64,000 bases of DNA from contig NZ_LGCI01000006.1 in the NCBI RefSeq assembly GCF_001281525.1, forward strand, positions 267,971-331,970, given 5' to 3'. Numbering within the stretch: the stretch's first letter is position 1; the number at the start of each line of letters is the position of its first letter. This document shows positions 36,341 through 45,765 of this stretch, one piece after another. This DNA comes from Lysinibacillus macroides (GTDB taxonomy: Bacteria > Bacillota > Bacilli > Bacillales_A > Planococcaceae). The position numbers and the translations under genes were made by a program. The notes under the pieces are model-generated. The model was not told the DNA's origin. It saw only the letters and a program-made list of their open reading frames with translations, and searched no databases.

Positions 36341-37087
36341 ATGAATACACAAATTCAACAATATTTACAGCATATTCGATTTCAAGGGACTTTAAAGCCG
36401 TCTATACAGCTACTTGGGCAGTTACAAACTCGCCATTTATTAACCATTCCTTATGAAAATTTAGATGTCGCCTTAAAACATAGTATCTCCTTCGCTATTC
36501 CTGATTTATTTCACAAAATGATTATTGAACAACGAGGCGGCAATTGTTTTGAGTTGAATATTTTATTTAGCTGGCTTTTACGAGAACTGGGCTTTTCGGT
36601 GACCAATCGCTATGCACAATTTTGGCGAAATGTAACAGAGAATACACCTCCTGAGGAAATCCCAATGCATCAATTATTAGTAGTAAATGATGCTGGGCAA
36701 TCTTATATTACTGATGTAGGTGTTGGTGCTTTAGCGCCATGTAAGCCTGTGCCATTAATTGCTGGCTATCAGCATCGTGAAGGCAGAGAACTTTATAAAA
36801 TAGAGTACGATGAGGCAAATGGTTGGATGCTTTTTGAGCAAATGAAGCATCATTGGCGTTTGCTGTACAGCTTCCATGATGATGCGAATGACGCAAAATT
36901 CGCACCCCGACTGTCCAAGCAAAAAAATAAAATTGCGATGATTCGAACACCCTATGGCCGTCATACAATGTTCAACAACGAATTTAGAATCTATGAAGGA
37001 CACTCCCTTACAACCTATACTACACAAACCGATGAAGAGTGGCTTCGCGCACTTCAACGTTTTTTTCATATCTCTTTACATCAATAA
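36341..37087 (+). CDS. nat: Arylamine N-acetyltransferase
   Basis: The 248-residue protein has the full catalytic triad of the family: Cys69 in RGGNCFELN, His110 in MHQLLVV and Asp125 in YITDVGVG. It moves acetyl (or propionyl) groups from CoA thioesters to aromatic amines and hydrazines. GGGAGGTGAG lies before the ATG. It lies not far from the aromatic-acid island but is not in its operon. Confidence 0.95.
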   Translation: MNTQIQQYLQHIRFQGTLKPSIQLLGQLQTRHLLTIPYENLDVALKHSISFAIPDLFHKMIIEQRGGNCFELNILFSWLLRELGFSVTNRYAQFWRNVTENTPPEEIPMHQLLVVNDAGQSYITDVGVGALAPCKPVPLIAGYQHREGRELYKIEYDEANGWMLFEQMKHHWRLLYSFHDDANDAKFAPRLSKQKNKIAMIRTPYGRHTMFNNEFRIYEGHSLTTYTTQTDEEWLRALQRFFHISLHQ

Positions 37088-37125
37088 AAAGGAGGGCTCC
37101 AATAATTTTGAAGCTCTCTAAAATA

Positions 37126-38220
37126 TTACTTTAGTGTGCGGTCAAGCAGCTCATAAACGACCTTGTCATTATGTAGCATCTTTACTAAACCGACATTATC
37201 TACATAATAGCAAGTAGTCACAGCATCCGTGAAAATTGATGTTATTTCAAAAACGATTGCACCTGTATATTGCACTTCACCAGCTTGCACTGTATCATTG
37301 GTCGATTTAACCGTTATACGTGAACCCATAGTAACTTTCGGTTCATCCTCATGTTCAATAACACCTATTCGAAGTGGTGTTTGAATGTATAAATCATAAT
37401 GTGAAGCATAATCATCATCAGTAACCAAAGCTTCCCCATATACGTCAATACCATTATATAAAAGCTCATAATAAACCCGTTTTCCCGTATTTGCATCAGT
37501 AACTGTCCAAACATCATTTTTGCCATCAAAATGATCGTATTTATAATTTAACGTATAACGTTTATGATCACCTAGCGAATAGTAATTATATGTGTAAATA
37601 AAGCGACGATCCTTTACTAGGTTTGGCTTCGTTAGCGTCATCGCTCGCGCTAAAAAGGCTGAAAAGTGCGCACGTGTTAAAGGTTGATTTGGCTTAAACG
37701 ACCTATCACTATAGCCCTTCACGATATGATTATGAGCAACTGCTAAAATCGCCTGATAGCCTGGCGTCTGCTTCGTCACGTCTGTAAAATAATAATGCGG
37801 ATCATTCCCCTTTAACTGAAAGGCTCTTTGCAATACAATCGCCATTTCTCCTCTCGAAAGTGTTGCATTCGGTTTGAAATTTGAGGCAACTTTAAAAATT
37901 CCAGCATTTTGTACTGCTGCAATTTCTTTATAATATTTATGAGTAGTTGGTACATCTTGATATTGTGGATTTTCTACCCCCACTGTATTTAACCCTAACG
38001 CACGTGTTAGCATAATCGCCACCTGTGCCCTTGTGACATAGTCATTTGGCTTAAATATATTATTGGGATAGCCCGCTATAATACCTTGCTCCACCAAATA
38101 ATCAATTTCTGTCGCCAATGTTTCATCTGTTAAATCTCGAAAACTCGCTGCATGTGCTTCCTTTGGTAGAAAAATGACCAGTAGTACAAGCAAACAAGCC
38201 ACCTTCAAAATATTCCTCAT
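37126..38220 (-). CDS. Secreted protein with three N-terminal SLH domains
   Basis: The 364-residue product has a signal peptide ending HAAS, three SLH repeats (~26-195, each with a FKPN-type motif and TRAQ/SRGE/TRAH), and a ~170-residue C-terminal domain of beta character with no recognised family (YTYNYYSLGDHKRYTLNYKY). It should be fixed to the cell-wall polymer with the C-terminal part outward. It is alone on the minus strand, with a weak hairpin after its stop. Confidence 0.88.
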   Translation of the reverse strand: MRNILKVACLLVLLVIFLPKEAHAASFRDLTDETLATEIDYLVEQGIIAGYPNNIFKPNDYVTRAQVAIMLTRALGLNTVGVENPQYQDVPTTHKYYKEIAAVQNAGIFKVASNFKPNATLSRGEMAIVLQRAFQLKGNDPHYYFTDVTKQTPGYQAILAVAHNHIVKGYSDRSFKPNQPLTRAHFSAFLARAMTLTKPNLVKDRRFIYTYNYYSLGDHKRYTLNYKYDHFDGKNDVWTVTDANTGKRVYYELLYNGIDVYGEALVTDDDYASHYDLYIQTPLRIGVIEHEDEPKVTMGSRITVKSTNDTVQAGEVQYTGAIVFEITSIFTDAVTTCYYVDNVGLVKMLHNDKVVYELLDRTLK

Positions 38221-38327
38221 ATTCTCCCTCCTCCATCATCACTCTTTACCCCACTGAACAAATTTTATGCTCTACATAGAAAATACTACAATTATAAAAG
38301 ATATAATTGTAGCATGTACGTTTAAGA

Positions 38328-39017
38328 CTAGTATAGGGTATTTGATAATACAGCACCATCACTTATTTTAATCATACGATCTGCATAAGCTAACATTTCT
38401 TCATCATGTGTCACCATTAATGTGGTAATATTTAAAGTTGTCGTTAATTCGCTGAGCAGCTGCATAATTTCCTGGGAGCGCTGTGAATCTAAACTAGCTG
38501 TTGGCTCGTCGGCAAACAATACTTTTGGTTGATGAATAATAGCACGTGCAATGGCGACACGCTGCTTTTCACCGCCTGATAATACGGCAGGATAAGCTGC
38601 TTTACGATGAGCCATTCCAACTAATTGCAAAAGGCGATGCACTTCCGATTGTTGTTCATGCTTCTTTAATGGTGATTCAGCAATATCAAGCATTAATAAC
38701 AACTGCTCCTCCACTGTAAGAAACGGTACAAGGTGAGAAAACTGAAAGACAAAACCAAATTTACTCGCACGCAGTTTTCGTATCTGCTCAGTATTCATCG
38801 TCGTAAGATTTTGATCTTCAAATAGCACTTGTCCATCTGTGGCTGATTGAAGCCCCGCAGCGATAGTTAACAGCGTACTTTTCCCCGAACCCGATGCACC
38901 CACCAATGCTGTAATCTCTCCCTCTTTTAGCGAAAGATTAATACCTTTTAAAATTTCCTCCTCGACCTCACCATTTTTAAATGTCTTTCTTACTTTATCA
39001 ATCGTAAATAATGTCAT
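38328..39017 (-). CDS. ABC transporter ATPase (HrtA/LolD-like)
   Basis: The 229-residue ATPase has Walker A GASGSGKST, signature LSGGEKQR, Walker B VLFADEPTASLD and the switch His in MVTHDEE. This type pairs with MacB/HrtB-like permeases. GGGGAGG precedes the ATG. It begins two bases after the ancestral stop of the adjoining permease gene, so the two form one operon. Heme or peptide export are the usual roles; the substrate is not shown. Confidence 0.9.
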   Translation of the reverse strand: MTLFTIDKVRKTFKNGEVEEEILKGINLSLKEGEITALVGASGSGKSTLLTIAAGLQSATDGQVLFEDQNLTTMNTEQIRKLRASKFGFVFQFSHLVPFLTVEEQLLLMLDIAESPLKKHEQQSEVHRLLQLVGMAHRKAAYPAVLSGGEKQRVAIARAIIHQPKVLFADEPTASLDSQRSQEIMQLLSELTTTLNITTLMVTHDEEMLAYADRMIKISDGAVLSNTLY

Positions 39018-39019
39018 GC

Positions 39020-40034
39020 TTAAGCCTCCCCTTGCTGTATTGCCTGTAACGGTTCAATTTTTTTAATCTGTAGCCCTGACAACGTAGCTCCGATAAAGCC
39101 AATCACTAAAAACACAAGTGCTAATTGTTAATGAAAAGGGCATCTCTTTTGGAGAAACTAGATTGACTAGTTGGCTAAGGCTAATTGATAACACTAGTGA
39201 GACCACTGTAATAATGACCATTTGTGTCCAAATCATGTTAAATAATTTACTTGTCTTTACACCTATCGCTTTTAAAATGCCATACAAACCAATTTTTTGC
39301 ACATTCATCATATAGAAGAAAATAGCAAACAGCAGACCACTAATCACCACTAAAAACCATATAATCATATTTAAAGATAACTGTTCCGCATTATAACTAG
39401 GGATGGTATTAAGAAACTCTTTATTGCTATATGCTTGGAGTCCCTTAAAATTTTGCGGCTCGCTATTTGGTACATAAATTAACTGCTTATCCTTTACTCG
39501 ATACATCTCCTCGTAAGCCTCTTCACTAATATAAGCGACAGGTGCATGGCTATATTTCTTTTGCGCTACAAAGCCTTTTACAATGAACTTTCCATTGTAT
39601 TGATTATTCGTTAATATATCTCCAACTTGAATGCCTTTATCTTGTAGCGAGCTATCCAAAATTACCTCGCCTTGATATACAGTGCTAAAAAGTGTTGATG
39701 CCGTAGATGTAACAAAGGCTACACTTTGCTGTTTATCATCCTGATCGTTTAAAAAGCCCATCTGCATCGAAAAAGCCACAGCCTCCTTCTCTTTACGGAT
39801 GACCTCCTGCTGCAGATCGCTATCGATTCTTGAAAGATTAAATGTGCCATCTGCATCCTCAGCCATATAAAATTGACCCTGTGGTAAATCCTTAATGAAA
39901 GCCGCATTATCCTGTGATAGACCATTTGCCAAACCTGAGATCATAAAGGTTAAAAAGCTAACTAGGAAGATAATGGAGCCCAAGATTAAAAACCGAACTT
40001 TATTCTTCTTCATTTCTTTCCAGGCAAGATTCAT
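39020..40034 (-). pseudogene. FtsX/HrtB-like ABC permease with a C-terminal frameshift
   Basis: The frame from the ATG at 40034 (MNLAWKEMKKNK, with GGAGGGG upstream) encodes a MacB-like core, four-helix permease. Near 39110 it changes frame: after SLTIST the reading goes to CVFSDWLYRSYV and stops, while the adjacent frame continues with VFLVIGFIGATLSGLQ and IKKIEPLQAIQQGEA to a stop just before the ATPase gene. One extra or missing base explains this. The broken form lacks the end of the last helix, so the transporter may be dead unless this is a sequencing error. Confidence 0.75.
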
Positions 40035-40121
40035 CACTAACCCCTCCATTTCTTTGATTACCCATAGCTTAAATTTGTTAAATGAACAGAGCATGAACTA
40101 ATTATTAAAAATGAGGGATAA

Positions 40122-40155
40122 TAAAAAACCGCTCTTTAATCCCTTAGAGCGGTTT
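40122..40155 (-). terminator. Minus-strand terminator upstream of the permease
   Basis: AAACCGCTCT (40126-40135) pairs with AGAGCGGTTT (40146-40155) perfectly, with an A-run at 40123-40128 supplying a T-tract on the minus strand. Confidence 0.85.
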
Positions 40156-40600
40156 CATTTGATTAATCTTATTCACCTAATTGGCTTGCTACAATCATTT
40201 TTTCAATCAATTTCAGCAGGAAACAAAAAAACCTTCTGTACATAAATTTGCTATCCAATATTTTAAACTGGAAAATAATAACCAATGATTCAAATTGCTT
40301 TTAAACGATCTTCGAACTTAGAAATTTCTTTATTCCTTTTACAAATTTATTTTCAGTATTGAGATTGTGCTAGTAACTTTTAATTTTCTGTTAATAATGC
40401 GTAATAAAACTTTTCCATTGCCAAATGATTTAAATTTTTTAATGTTTCCCACTTCATTTTCTATTAGTTTCTGCTATAAATCCTTCATTCCTTGTTCTGT
40501 GCACCCTCACCCGCAAAAGTATATCACTGTCCCGATCAAAACCTCACCTTTTCATAGAAAGGGATTCAGAATTATTTTTATACCCAGTATTGGAAGAAAT
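40156..40600. other. AT-rich gap with a possible gene tail
   Basis: No intact gene in about 440 bases. A minus-strand run reading LKLIEKMIVASQLGE and a stop lies just before the terminator at 40122, so a decayed gene may have ended there. I could not recognise it. Confidence 0.4.
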
Positions 40601-41095
40601 CTATTGAACTTTTGCTAAACAACGTATAATTTGACCGTGATGACCTACCACATGCTTCACGATTAAGTGATCAACTAAGAATGATAATGGTTTGTCATCA
40701 AAGTTTGGATTGTAACTTGGTGCTGTTTTTTCTAAATCTTCTTCTTTTACTTTGCTAAGTGCTGCTTCTACTTTTGGTATTAAATTTTGAAGACTAGCGA
40801 TTGCATCTTCTACTTTGAGCTCTGCTACAATGCTTTCTTCTACTGCAGCTAAACGGCGCACATGTTCATGGTTACGTCCCCATTTTGCACCTGGAATTAT
40901 AAGTAATGCCTCTAAATCTGCTACCCAAAACTCCACCGCTTCTAAAACATGAGAAACAACTTGCATTGCTGACCATTCTTCTGCAGAATATTTTACATAA
41001 AGTTTTTTTTCGTCTGTACTTTTTAAAACTGAAATGATATCTTCTATACACTTTTTAAATACTTCTATTTTTTCATTAATTACTGGTGATGTCAT
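40601..41095 (-). CDS. DinB/YfiT-fold protein, candidate thiol-dependent maleylpyruvate isomerase
   Basis: The 164-residue protein has the four-helix DinB/YfiT fold with its metal-site histidines: His49 in VVSHVLEA, and His148 and His152 in KHVVGHHGQ (H-x3-H). DinB-fold enzymes are thiol-S-transferases or isomerases; mycothiol-dependent maleylpyruvate isomerase of actinobacteria belongs here. It opens the gentisate island, divergent from an IclR regulator. The pathway genes lack any other isomerase, so bacillithiol-dependent maleylpyruvate isomerisation is my inference; plain bacillithiol transferase remains possible. Confidence 0.7.
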   Translation of the reverse strand: MTSPVINEKIEVFKKCIEDIISVLKSTDEKKLYVKYSAEEWSAMQVVSHVLEAVEFWVADLEALLIIPGAKWGRNHEHVRRLAAVEESIVAELKVEDAIASLQNLIPKVEAALSKVKEEDLEKTAPSYNPNFDDKPLSFLVDHLIVKHVVGHHGQIIRCLAKVQ

Positions 41096-41248
41096 ATAAT
41101 ATGCCTCCTTAAAATTACTAATAGTGAACTTTAGACACTTTAATGATAAACTATAATGTATATTATTAATAGGAAATTATATGCTAAAATTGATATTATT
41201 TTAATTTTCTATATTGATAAAATAATAATCTCTGAAAGGACTCTAAAT

Positions 41249-42001
41249 ATGAAGAAATCTACATCAACAATTGGCTCACTTGTACATGCTATCAACATAA
41301 TAGATATTGTCACCAAGAGTGAATTCCCTTTAAAATTTTCTGAAATTCAAGAACTATCCGGCATCTCTAAAAGTAATCTCTATAAATACATTAATACACT
41401 TTTGCATATGGATCTGCTATACCGAGACAAGCAAGGACATATTATGTTAGGTTATAAATTCCTTGAGTATGGCAATGCTGCGATGAAAAACAATGACATC
41501 GTGACAAAGTTAACTTCTTATTTTAAAGAGATCAGTAACTTGACAAATATGTCTACTTCTCTAACAGTTTGGTTAAACGATACCCCAGTTATTACAAATA
41601 TTTGGAATACAAATTACGGGTTAAACATTGGTGCCCAAATTGGGACTAAGCTTCCACTATTATCTGCTGGTGGAAAAATGTTTGCTGCCTATGCTAGCAA
41701 CGATGAGATACGACAATGGATATTGAATGAACAGAAAAAATACCCTGATTTAGATATCGAAGCATTTCAACAAGAACTGGAGCAAATCCGTCAAAAGCAA
41801 ATTGCCTTTGCGAATGAACCGCTCGTTAACCATGTTTCCTCTTGGAGCTTCCCTATCTTAAATTATAAAAATGAATTGATCGCAGCCGTTGCCATTATCG
41901 GATTTACGGATGAAGTTCCTAAAGATTCTTCATCCTCTCTTGTTCAACAAGTACTGCAATTAGGACAAGAAATGTCTTCAATCTACGGCTATAAAGCGTG
42001 A
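41249..42001 (+). CDS. IclR-family transcriptional regulator (first paralogue)
   Basis: The 250-residue protein has an N-terminal winged helix (FSEIQELSGISKSNLYKYINTL) and an IclR effector-binding domain. It is clearly paralogous to the regulator at 43609 (shared SKSNLYKYL-type helix and NIGAQ-TKLPL stretch). I choose the ATG at 41249, with AAAGGA upstream. It diverges from the DinB gene, and the intergenic region has the motif ATAGTGAAC found before other genes of the island. Confidence 0.88.
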   Translation: MKKSTSTIGSLVHAINIIDIVTKSEFPLKFSEIQELSGISKSNLYKYINTLLHMDLLYRDKQGHIMLGYKFLEYGNAAMKNNDIVTKLTSYFKEISNLTNMSTSLTVWLNDTPVITNIWNTNYGLNIGAQIGTKLPLLSAGGKMFAAYASNDEIRQWILNEQKKYPDLDIEAFQQELEQIRQKQIAFANEPLVNHVSSWSFPILNYKNELIAAVAIIGFTDEVPKDSSSSLVQQVLQLGQEMSSIYGYKA

Positions 42002-42037
42002 AATGCGCTAGAGTTTTGCTCTAACGCATTTCTTTTT
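42000..42037 (+). terminator. Terminator after the first IclR gene
   Basis: GAAATGCG (42000-42007) pairs with CGCATTTC (42025-42032), with TAGAG/CTCTA extending the stem after a small bulge, followed by TTTTT. Confidence 0.75.
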
Positions 42038-42233
42038 GCGTAAAAATTAAGGGGCAAGTGTTTGCAATTTACTAGACTGTCTATAGAGTAGAAAGTGGCG
42101 ACTCCAATGTTTTTTGTACCGAAAGCAAAGCGTCAGGTACACAAGCTGAAAATCTATTTATTTCGGTGCTAACCAAAATAAATGAATTGAAGTCGTGCCT
42201 TCACCCTTAACAGCATATACAGCCAAAATAAAA

Positions 42234-43427
42234 TTATTTTACACGTTGATAGTTTTTGTTGAAATAGCCATATAAGAAGTCAACTACATTGTAATCTGTT
42301 GGTTGGTGTTTTTCGAAAATATGGTTACGAAGTGCGATTGTAATTGGGTCTTCAGCATGAATGATTTCTCCCCATTTACGTGCAGTTGTTTGTACCATTG
42401 CAGAACGTGGAATACGAACTTCTTGGTAAGCTTTGAATGCTTCTTCGTAAGTGTTATACTCTTTTAATTTTTCTCCTAAAACAAATGCATCCTCTAAAGC
42501 TTGAACGCCACCTTGTGCTAGATATTGAAGCATTGCATGACCTGAATCTCCTAATAGAGTAATATTTCCTGTTGTCCAGTTTTCGATCGGATTGCGGTCA
42601 AACATTTGCCAACGGAATTGACGATTAATAAATTTTAATGCGTTCTCTACTTGTGGATGACTACCTTCGAAACGACGAGTTAGTTCTTCAGGAGTACCCC
42701 AGTCTTCTACAGTTGTATCATATGATTTAAATACTACTACTTGGTTGTAAAGTTCACCACGACGAACTGGGTATTGCACTAAATGTAAGTTTGGTCCAAT
42801 CCACATAATTACATCATCTAAGCCAAAGTTGTCGTTACCTGCAATTTCTTCAATCGGAAGAGTTCCACGGTATGCTACATAAGCAGAGTTTACGGGTGCA
42901 TCATCGATAAATAATTTACGAATATTTGATTTTACCCCATCTGCACCAATTACAGCTTCTGCAGTAAACCTCTCACCATTTTGATTAATAATTGTTGCAG
43001 TATTATCATCTTGCTCTGCAGTTTGAATTACTTGGTTTGTAAAGAATTGAATATTACCTTTTCTTTGACAAGCTTCATAAAGAACTCTGTGTAGATCAGA
43101 ACGATGTAAAACGATATATGGTTGACCGAATTCTTTTTGGAAACCTTCACCTAAATCAAGAACCGCAACTTCTTTAGCTGTATATACATCCTTTAACACT
43201 AAACGTTTCGGTAATACCGCATGTTTTAATATCTCTTCCTTTACACCTAAGCGATCTAATACTTCTAAAGCATTTGGCGCTAATTGAATCCCTGCTCCTA
43301 CTTCCCCAAACTCTGGTGCTTGTTCGAACACAGCTACAGATTTATCTGTTTCATTTGAAACGGATAAAGCTGCTGCTAAACCACCGATCCCTCCACCAAC
43401 TACAATGATATCGCTTACATTCCCCAT
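42234..43427 (-). CDS. FAD monooxygenase, 3-hydroxybenzoate 6-hydroxylase type
   Basis: The protein of about 397 residues has the flavoprotein hydroxylase motifs GGGIGGLA (N-terminal FAD site), ADGVKS and LLGDSGHAM near residue 300. Ring-hydroxylating monooxygenases of this class include salicylate 1- and 3-hydroxybenzoate 6-hydroxylases. With gentisate dioxygenase and FAH enzyme in the same island, para-hydroxylation of 3-hydroxybenzoate to gentisate is the likely reaction. The ATG at 43427 follows GGAGG at 9 bases; an upstream TTG touches the ribosome site. It is transcribed away from the second IclR gene. Confidence 0.85.
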   Translation of the reverse strand: MGNVSDIIVVGGGIGGLAAALSVSNETDKSVAVFEQAPEFGEVGAGIQLAPNALEVLDRLGVKEEILKHAVLPKRLVLKDVYTAKEVAVLDLGEGFQKEFGQPYIVLHRSDLHRVLYEACQRKGNIQFFTNQVIQTAEQDDNTATIINQNGERFTAEAVIGADGVKSNIRKLFIDDAPVNSAYVAYRGTLPIEEIAGNDNFGLDDVIMWIGPNLHLVQYPVRRGELYNQVVVFKSYDTTVEDWGTPEELTRRFEGSHPQVENALKFINRQFRWQMFDRNPIENWTTGNITLLGDSGHAMLQYLAQGGVQALEDAFVLGEKLKEYNTYEEAFKAYQEVRIPRSAMVQTTARKWGEIIHAEDPITIALRNHIFEKHQPTDYNVVDFLYGYFNKNYQRVK

Positions 43428-43460
43428 ATTATCCAACCTCCAAAAAGTTTATTTGTCTAC

Positions 43461-43482
43461 AAATAGAGAACTAAGTTTCTCT
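43461..43482. promoter_or_regulatory. Operator-like palindrome upstream of the monooxygenase
   Basis: AGAGAA...TTCTCT is centred here and overlaps ATAGAGAAC, a variant of the motif seen at the other island promoters. It lies just downstream of a minus-strand promoter reading TTGACG and TATAAA at 16-base spacing. Confidence 0.5.
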
Positions 43483-43608
43483 TACATAAAAACTTTATAA
43501 TATTTTATAATATTCCGTCAATATAAATTTTTAAAATTTCTATTAAACTCAGATTTTCATTTATATTTTTGCTATAATATCCAAAATCATATAAGTAGGT
43601 GAAAATAA

Positions 43609-44370
43609 ATGACAACTGAAAATAAGGCAACCGTTATTCAATCGTTACAAATTGGATTGAATATCTTAGAAATCTTAGCAAAGGAAAAAGAACCACTTAA
43701 ATTTACAGACATTCAAAACTTAACTTCTATGACCAAAAGTAATCTCTATAAATACTTATCTACTTTAAACCAATTTGGAATGGTCTATCGTAATCCACAT
43801 ACAAATACATACATTCTTGGTCATAAATTAGTTCAGTTAGGAAATGTTGCATTGAGTCAATCTTCAATTATAGAAGTAGTGATCCCTTATTTCAAAAAAA
43901 TAACAGAACATACAAACTTGACTGTGCTATTAGCAGTTCCTTCTATGCAAGGACCACTAATCTCCTATATTTTAAGTGCTGATTATGGAATCAATATTGG
44001 TGCTCAAATGGGCACACATTTACCGCTGGCCTCCTCTACTGGTGTTATTTTTTCTGCATTCGAAAAAGATCTCCAATTAAAAGGCTGGGCAGAAAATGAA
44101 GTATCAAACTTTAGTGAGCAAGAGTTAGAACAATTTAAAAAAGACAAAGAAAAAACACGAGAATTATTTTTTGCTTCAAAAACTGAGCCATTAATTCAAC
44201 ATGTTTCTTCGTATAGTGTTCCCATATTAAATTTTAATAATGAACTACTTGGTGCAATTACCGTCGTTGGTATAACAGAAACTGTTCCCAAAACAGCAGA
44301 CGAACCAATTGGTCAGTATGTTCTAAATGTCGCAAGGGAAATTTCGGCGTATTACGGTTTTTCAAAATAA
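43609..44370 (+). CDS. IclR-family transcriptional regulator (second paralogue)
   Basis: The 253-residue protein has the IclR winged helix (FTDIQNLTSMTKSNLYKYLSTL) and effector-binding domain. It resembles the regulator at 41249 throughout. It is divergent from the monooxygenase gene and upstream of the FAH/gentisate dioxygenase unit, which makes it a likely regulator of both. A TAGGTG ribosome site precedes the ATG. Confidence 0.88.
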   Translation: MTTENKATVIQSLQIGLNILEILAKEKEPLKFTDIQNLTSMTKSNLYKYLSTLNQFGMVYRNPHTNTYILGHKLVQLGNVALSQSSIIEVVIPYFKKITEHTNLTVLLAVPSMQGPLISYILSADYGINIGAQMGTHLPLASSTGVIFSAFEKDLQLKGWAENEVSNFSEQELEQFKKDKEKTRELFFASKTEPLIQHVSSYSVPILNFNNELLGAITVVGITETVPKTADEPIGQYVLNVAREISAYYGFSK

Positions 44371-44375
44371 AGTAG

Positions 44376-44416
44376 AAAAGCATTAAGTCCATTTGGAGGC
44401 TTAATGCTTTTTTTGT
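44376..44416 (+). terminator. Terminator after the second IclR gene
   Basis: AAAAGCATTAAG (44376-44387) pairs perfectly with CTTAATGCTTTT (44400-44411), followed by a T-run. Confidence 0.88.
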
Positions 44417-44438
44417 GCTTTCCAAGTTATTGCTTTTC

Positions 44439-44600
44439 TCAATTATGCCTTGGCGTAATACCACCTGCCGCTAATGCTTCGCTTTCACACAGATAAACAA
44501 TATAGCTAATTTTTTCAAGCTCGCTCGACATACTCCTCTCCAAAATCTATGCCATCTGCTAAGGCTTTTATCTTGGGTCAGTAGGCATCCTTCCACCCAC
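44439..44600 (-). pseudogene. Minus-strand coding remnant of unknown origin
   Basis: Frames on the minus strand read GWKDAY, stop, PKIKALADGIDFGEEYVERA, stop, and then in another frame SSELEKISYIVYLCESEALA and AGGITPRHN with a stop at 44439. The pieces look protein-like and lie end to end, so a gene broken by frameshifts is likely. I do not recognise it. Confidence 0.4.
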
Positions 44601-44648
44601 TGAAGCAAAATAAAAATAGCTATGTATTTTTTCTGAAAACAAATAATA

Positions 44649-44677
44649 TTGACATTCTTCAAAAAAACTATTAACAT
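44649..44677 (+). promoter_or_regulatory. Promoter of the FAH/gentisate dioxygenase unit
   Basis: TTGACA (44649-44654), 17 bases, TAACAT (44672-44677). ATAGTGAAC follows at 44688-44696, about where transcription would start, a good operator position. Confidence 0.75.
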
Positions 44678-44731
44678 TTTTATATAAATAGTGAACAAAA
44701 TTTTTTATTAGTGAAAAATAGGAGGTCAACA

Positions 44732-45682
44732 ATGAAACTTATTAACTACACAGCAGCAGGTCATACACGTGCAGGAGCGATCGTTGATAATAAAGTAATC
44801 GACTTAAACTATGCTTACCAAGCACAATTAAAAGCAGAAGGTAAATACCGCTACCAAGCAATCGCTAGCGCATTTGTTCCAAACAATACAGATGAGCTAT
44901 ACCAAGGTGGTAAAGAATCTTTACAACTTGCTCAAGGTGCGATTGATTTTATTTTAGAAAACCCTGAAAGCTTTGATAAACAAGCAATCTTCAATATTGA
45001 AGACGTCAAAGTAGAGGCACCTGTTCAAAATCCTGGAAAAATCATTTGTGTTGGTCACAACTACCGCGAGCACATTTTAGAAATGGGTCGTGAATTACCA
45101 TCTAACCCAGTTATTTTCGCAAAATTTGCAAACACGATCTTAGGTCCAGACGATGATATTCCATTCTATCCTATCTCTGATCAATTAGACTACGAAGCAG
45201 AATTCACTTTCATTGTTGGTAAACAAGCTCGTAATGTTTCTGAAGAAGATGCTCTTGACTATGTAGCTGGTTACACAATCACAAACGACGTGACTTACCG
45301 CGATATCCAGCGTCGTACATTACAGTGGCTACAAGGTAAAACTGTTGATGGCAGTGCGCCAATGGGTCCATACCTTGTAACTTCTGATGAATTAGCAGAT
45401 CCATCTGGTTTAGATGTTGTGTTAACAGTTAATGGAGAAGTTCGTCAAAAAACTAACACTGCGAACTTAGTATTTGATGTTAAAAAATTAGTATCATTCT
45501 TATCTAACTTAATGACATTAGAGCCAGGTGACGTTGTATTAACTGGTACTCCTGGGGGTGTAGGTGTAGCAATGAACCCTCCAACATTCTTACAAGATGG
45601 TGACGTTGTTCGCATCGAAATTGATAAAGTTGGAGCTCTTGAAAATAAAGTCAAAGCAACTGACAGAGTTGCAACTGTTTAA
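44732..45682 (+). CDS. Fumarylpyruvate hydrolase-like FAH-family enzyme
   Basis: The 316-residue protein has the FAH fold, with metal residues in the DYEAEFTFIVG stretch, GYTITNDVTYRDIQ, and the GTPGGVGV segment near the end. In gentisate degradation such enzymes cut fumarylpyruvate (or maleylpyruvate) into fumarate (or maleate) and pyruvate. I choose the ATG at 44732 (MKLINYTAAG), preceded by AGGAGG. The next gene is gentisate dioxygenase, 83 bases downstream, so the two are probably one transcript. Confidence 0.9.
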   Translation: MKLINYTAAGHTRAGAIVDNKVIDLNYAYQAQLKAEGKYRYQAIASAFVPNNTDELYQGGKESLQLAQGAIDFILENPESFDKQAIFNIEDVKVEAPVQNPGKIICVGHNYREHILEMGRELPSNPVIFAKFANTILGPDDDIPFYPISDQLDYEAEFTFIVGKQARNVSEEDALDYVAGYTITNDVTYRDIQRRTLQWLQGKTVDGSAPMGPYLVTSDELADPSGLDVVLTVNGEVRQKTNTANLVFDVKKLVSFLSNLMTLEPGDVVLTGTPGGVGVAMNPPTFLQDGDVVRIEIDKVGALENKVKATDRVATV

Positions 45683-45765
45683 TTTGGAGTTGTAAGGGTT
45701 GAGTAGTTGTGTCACTACTCCCCCCTTTTCTCTATAAAAATGTTCATAGAAAAGGAGAATGTTAA

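Noticed and set aside
40367..40618. 83-codon plus-strand frame in the gap before the DinB gene
   Set aside because: AT-rich with low-complexity translation, no ribosome site, and it runs into the DinB gene end.
44471..44698. 75-codon minus-strand frame before the FAH gene
   Set aside because: It crosses the FAH promoter, and the protein-like reading lies in the other minus-strand frames.
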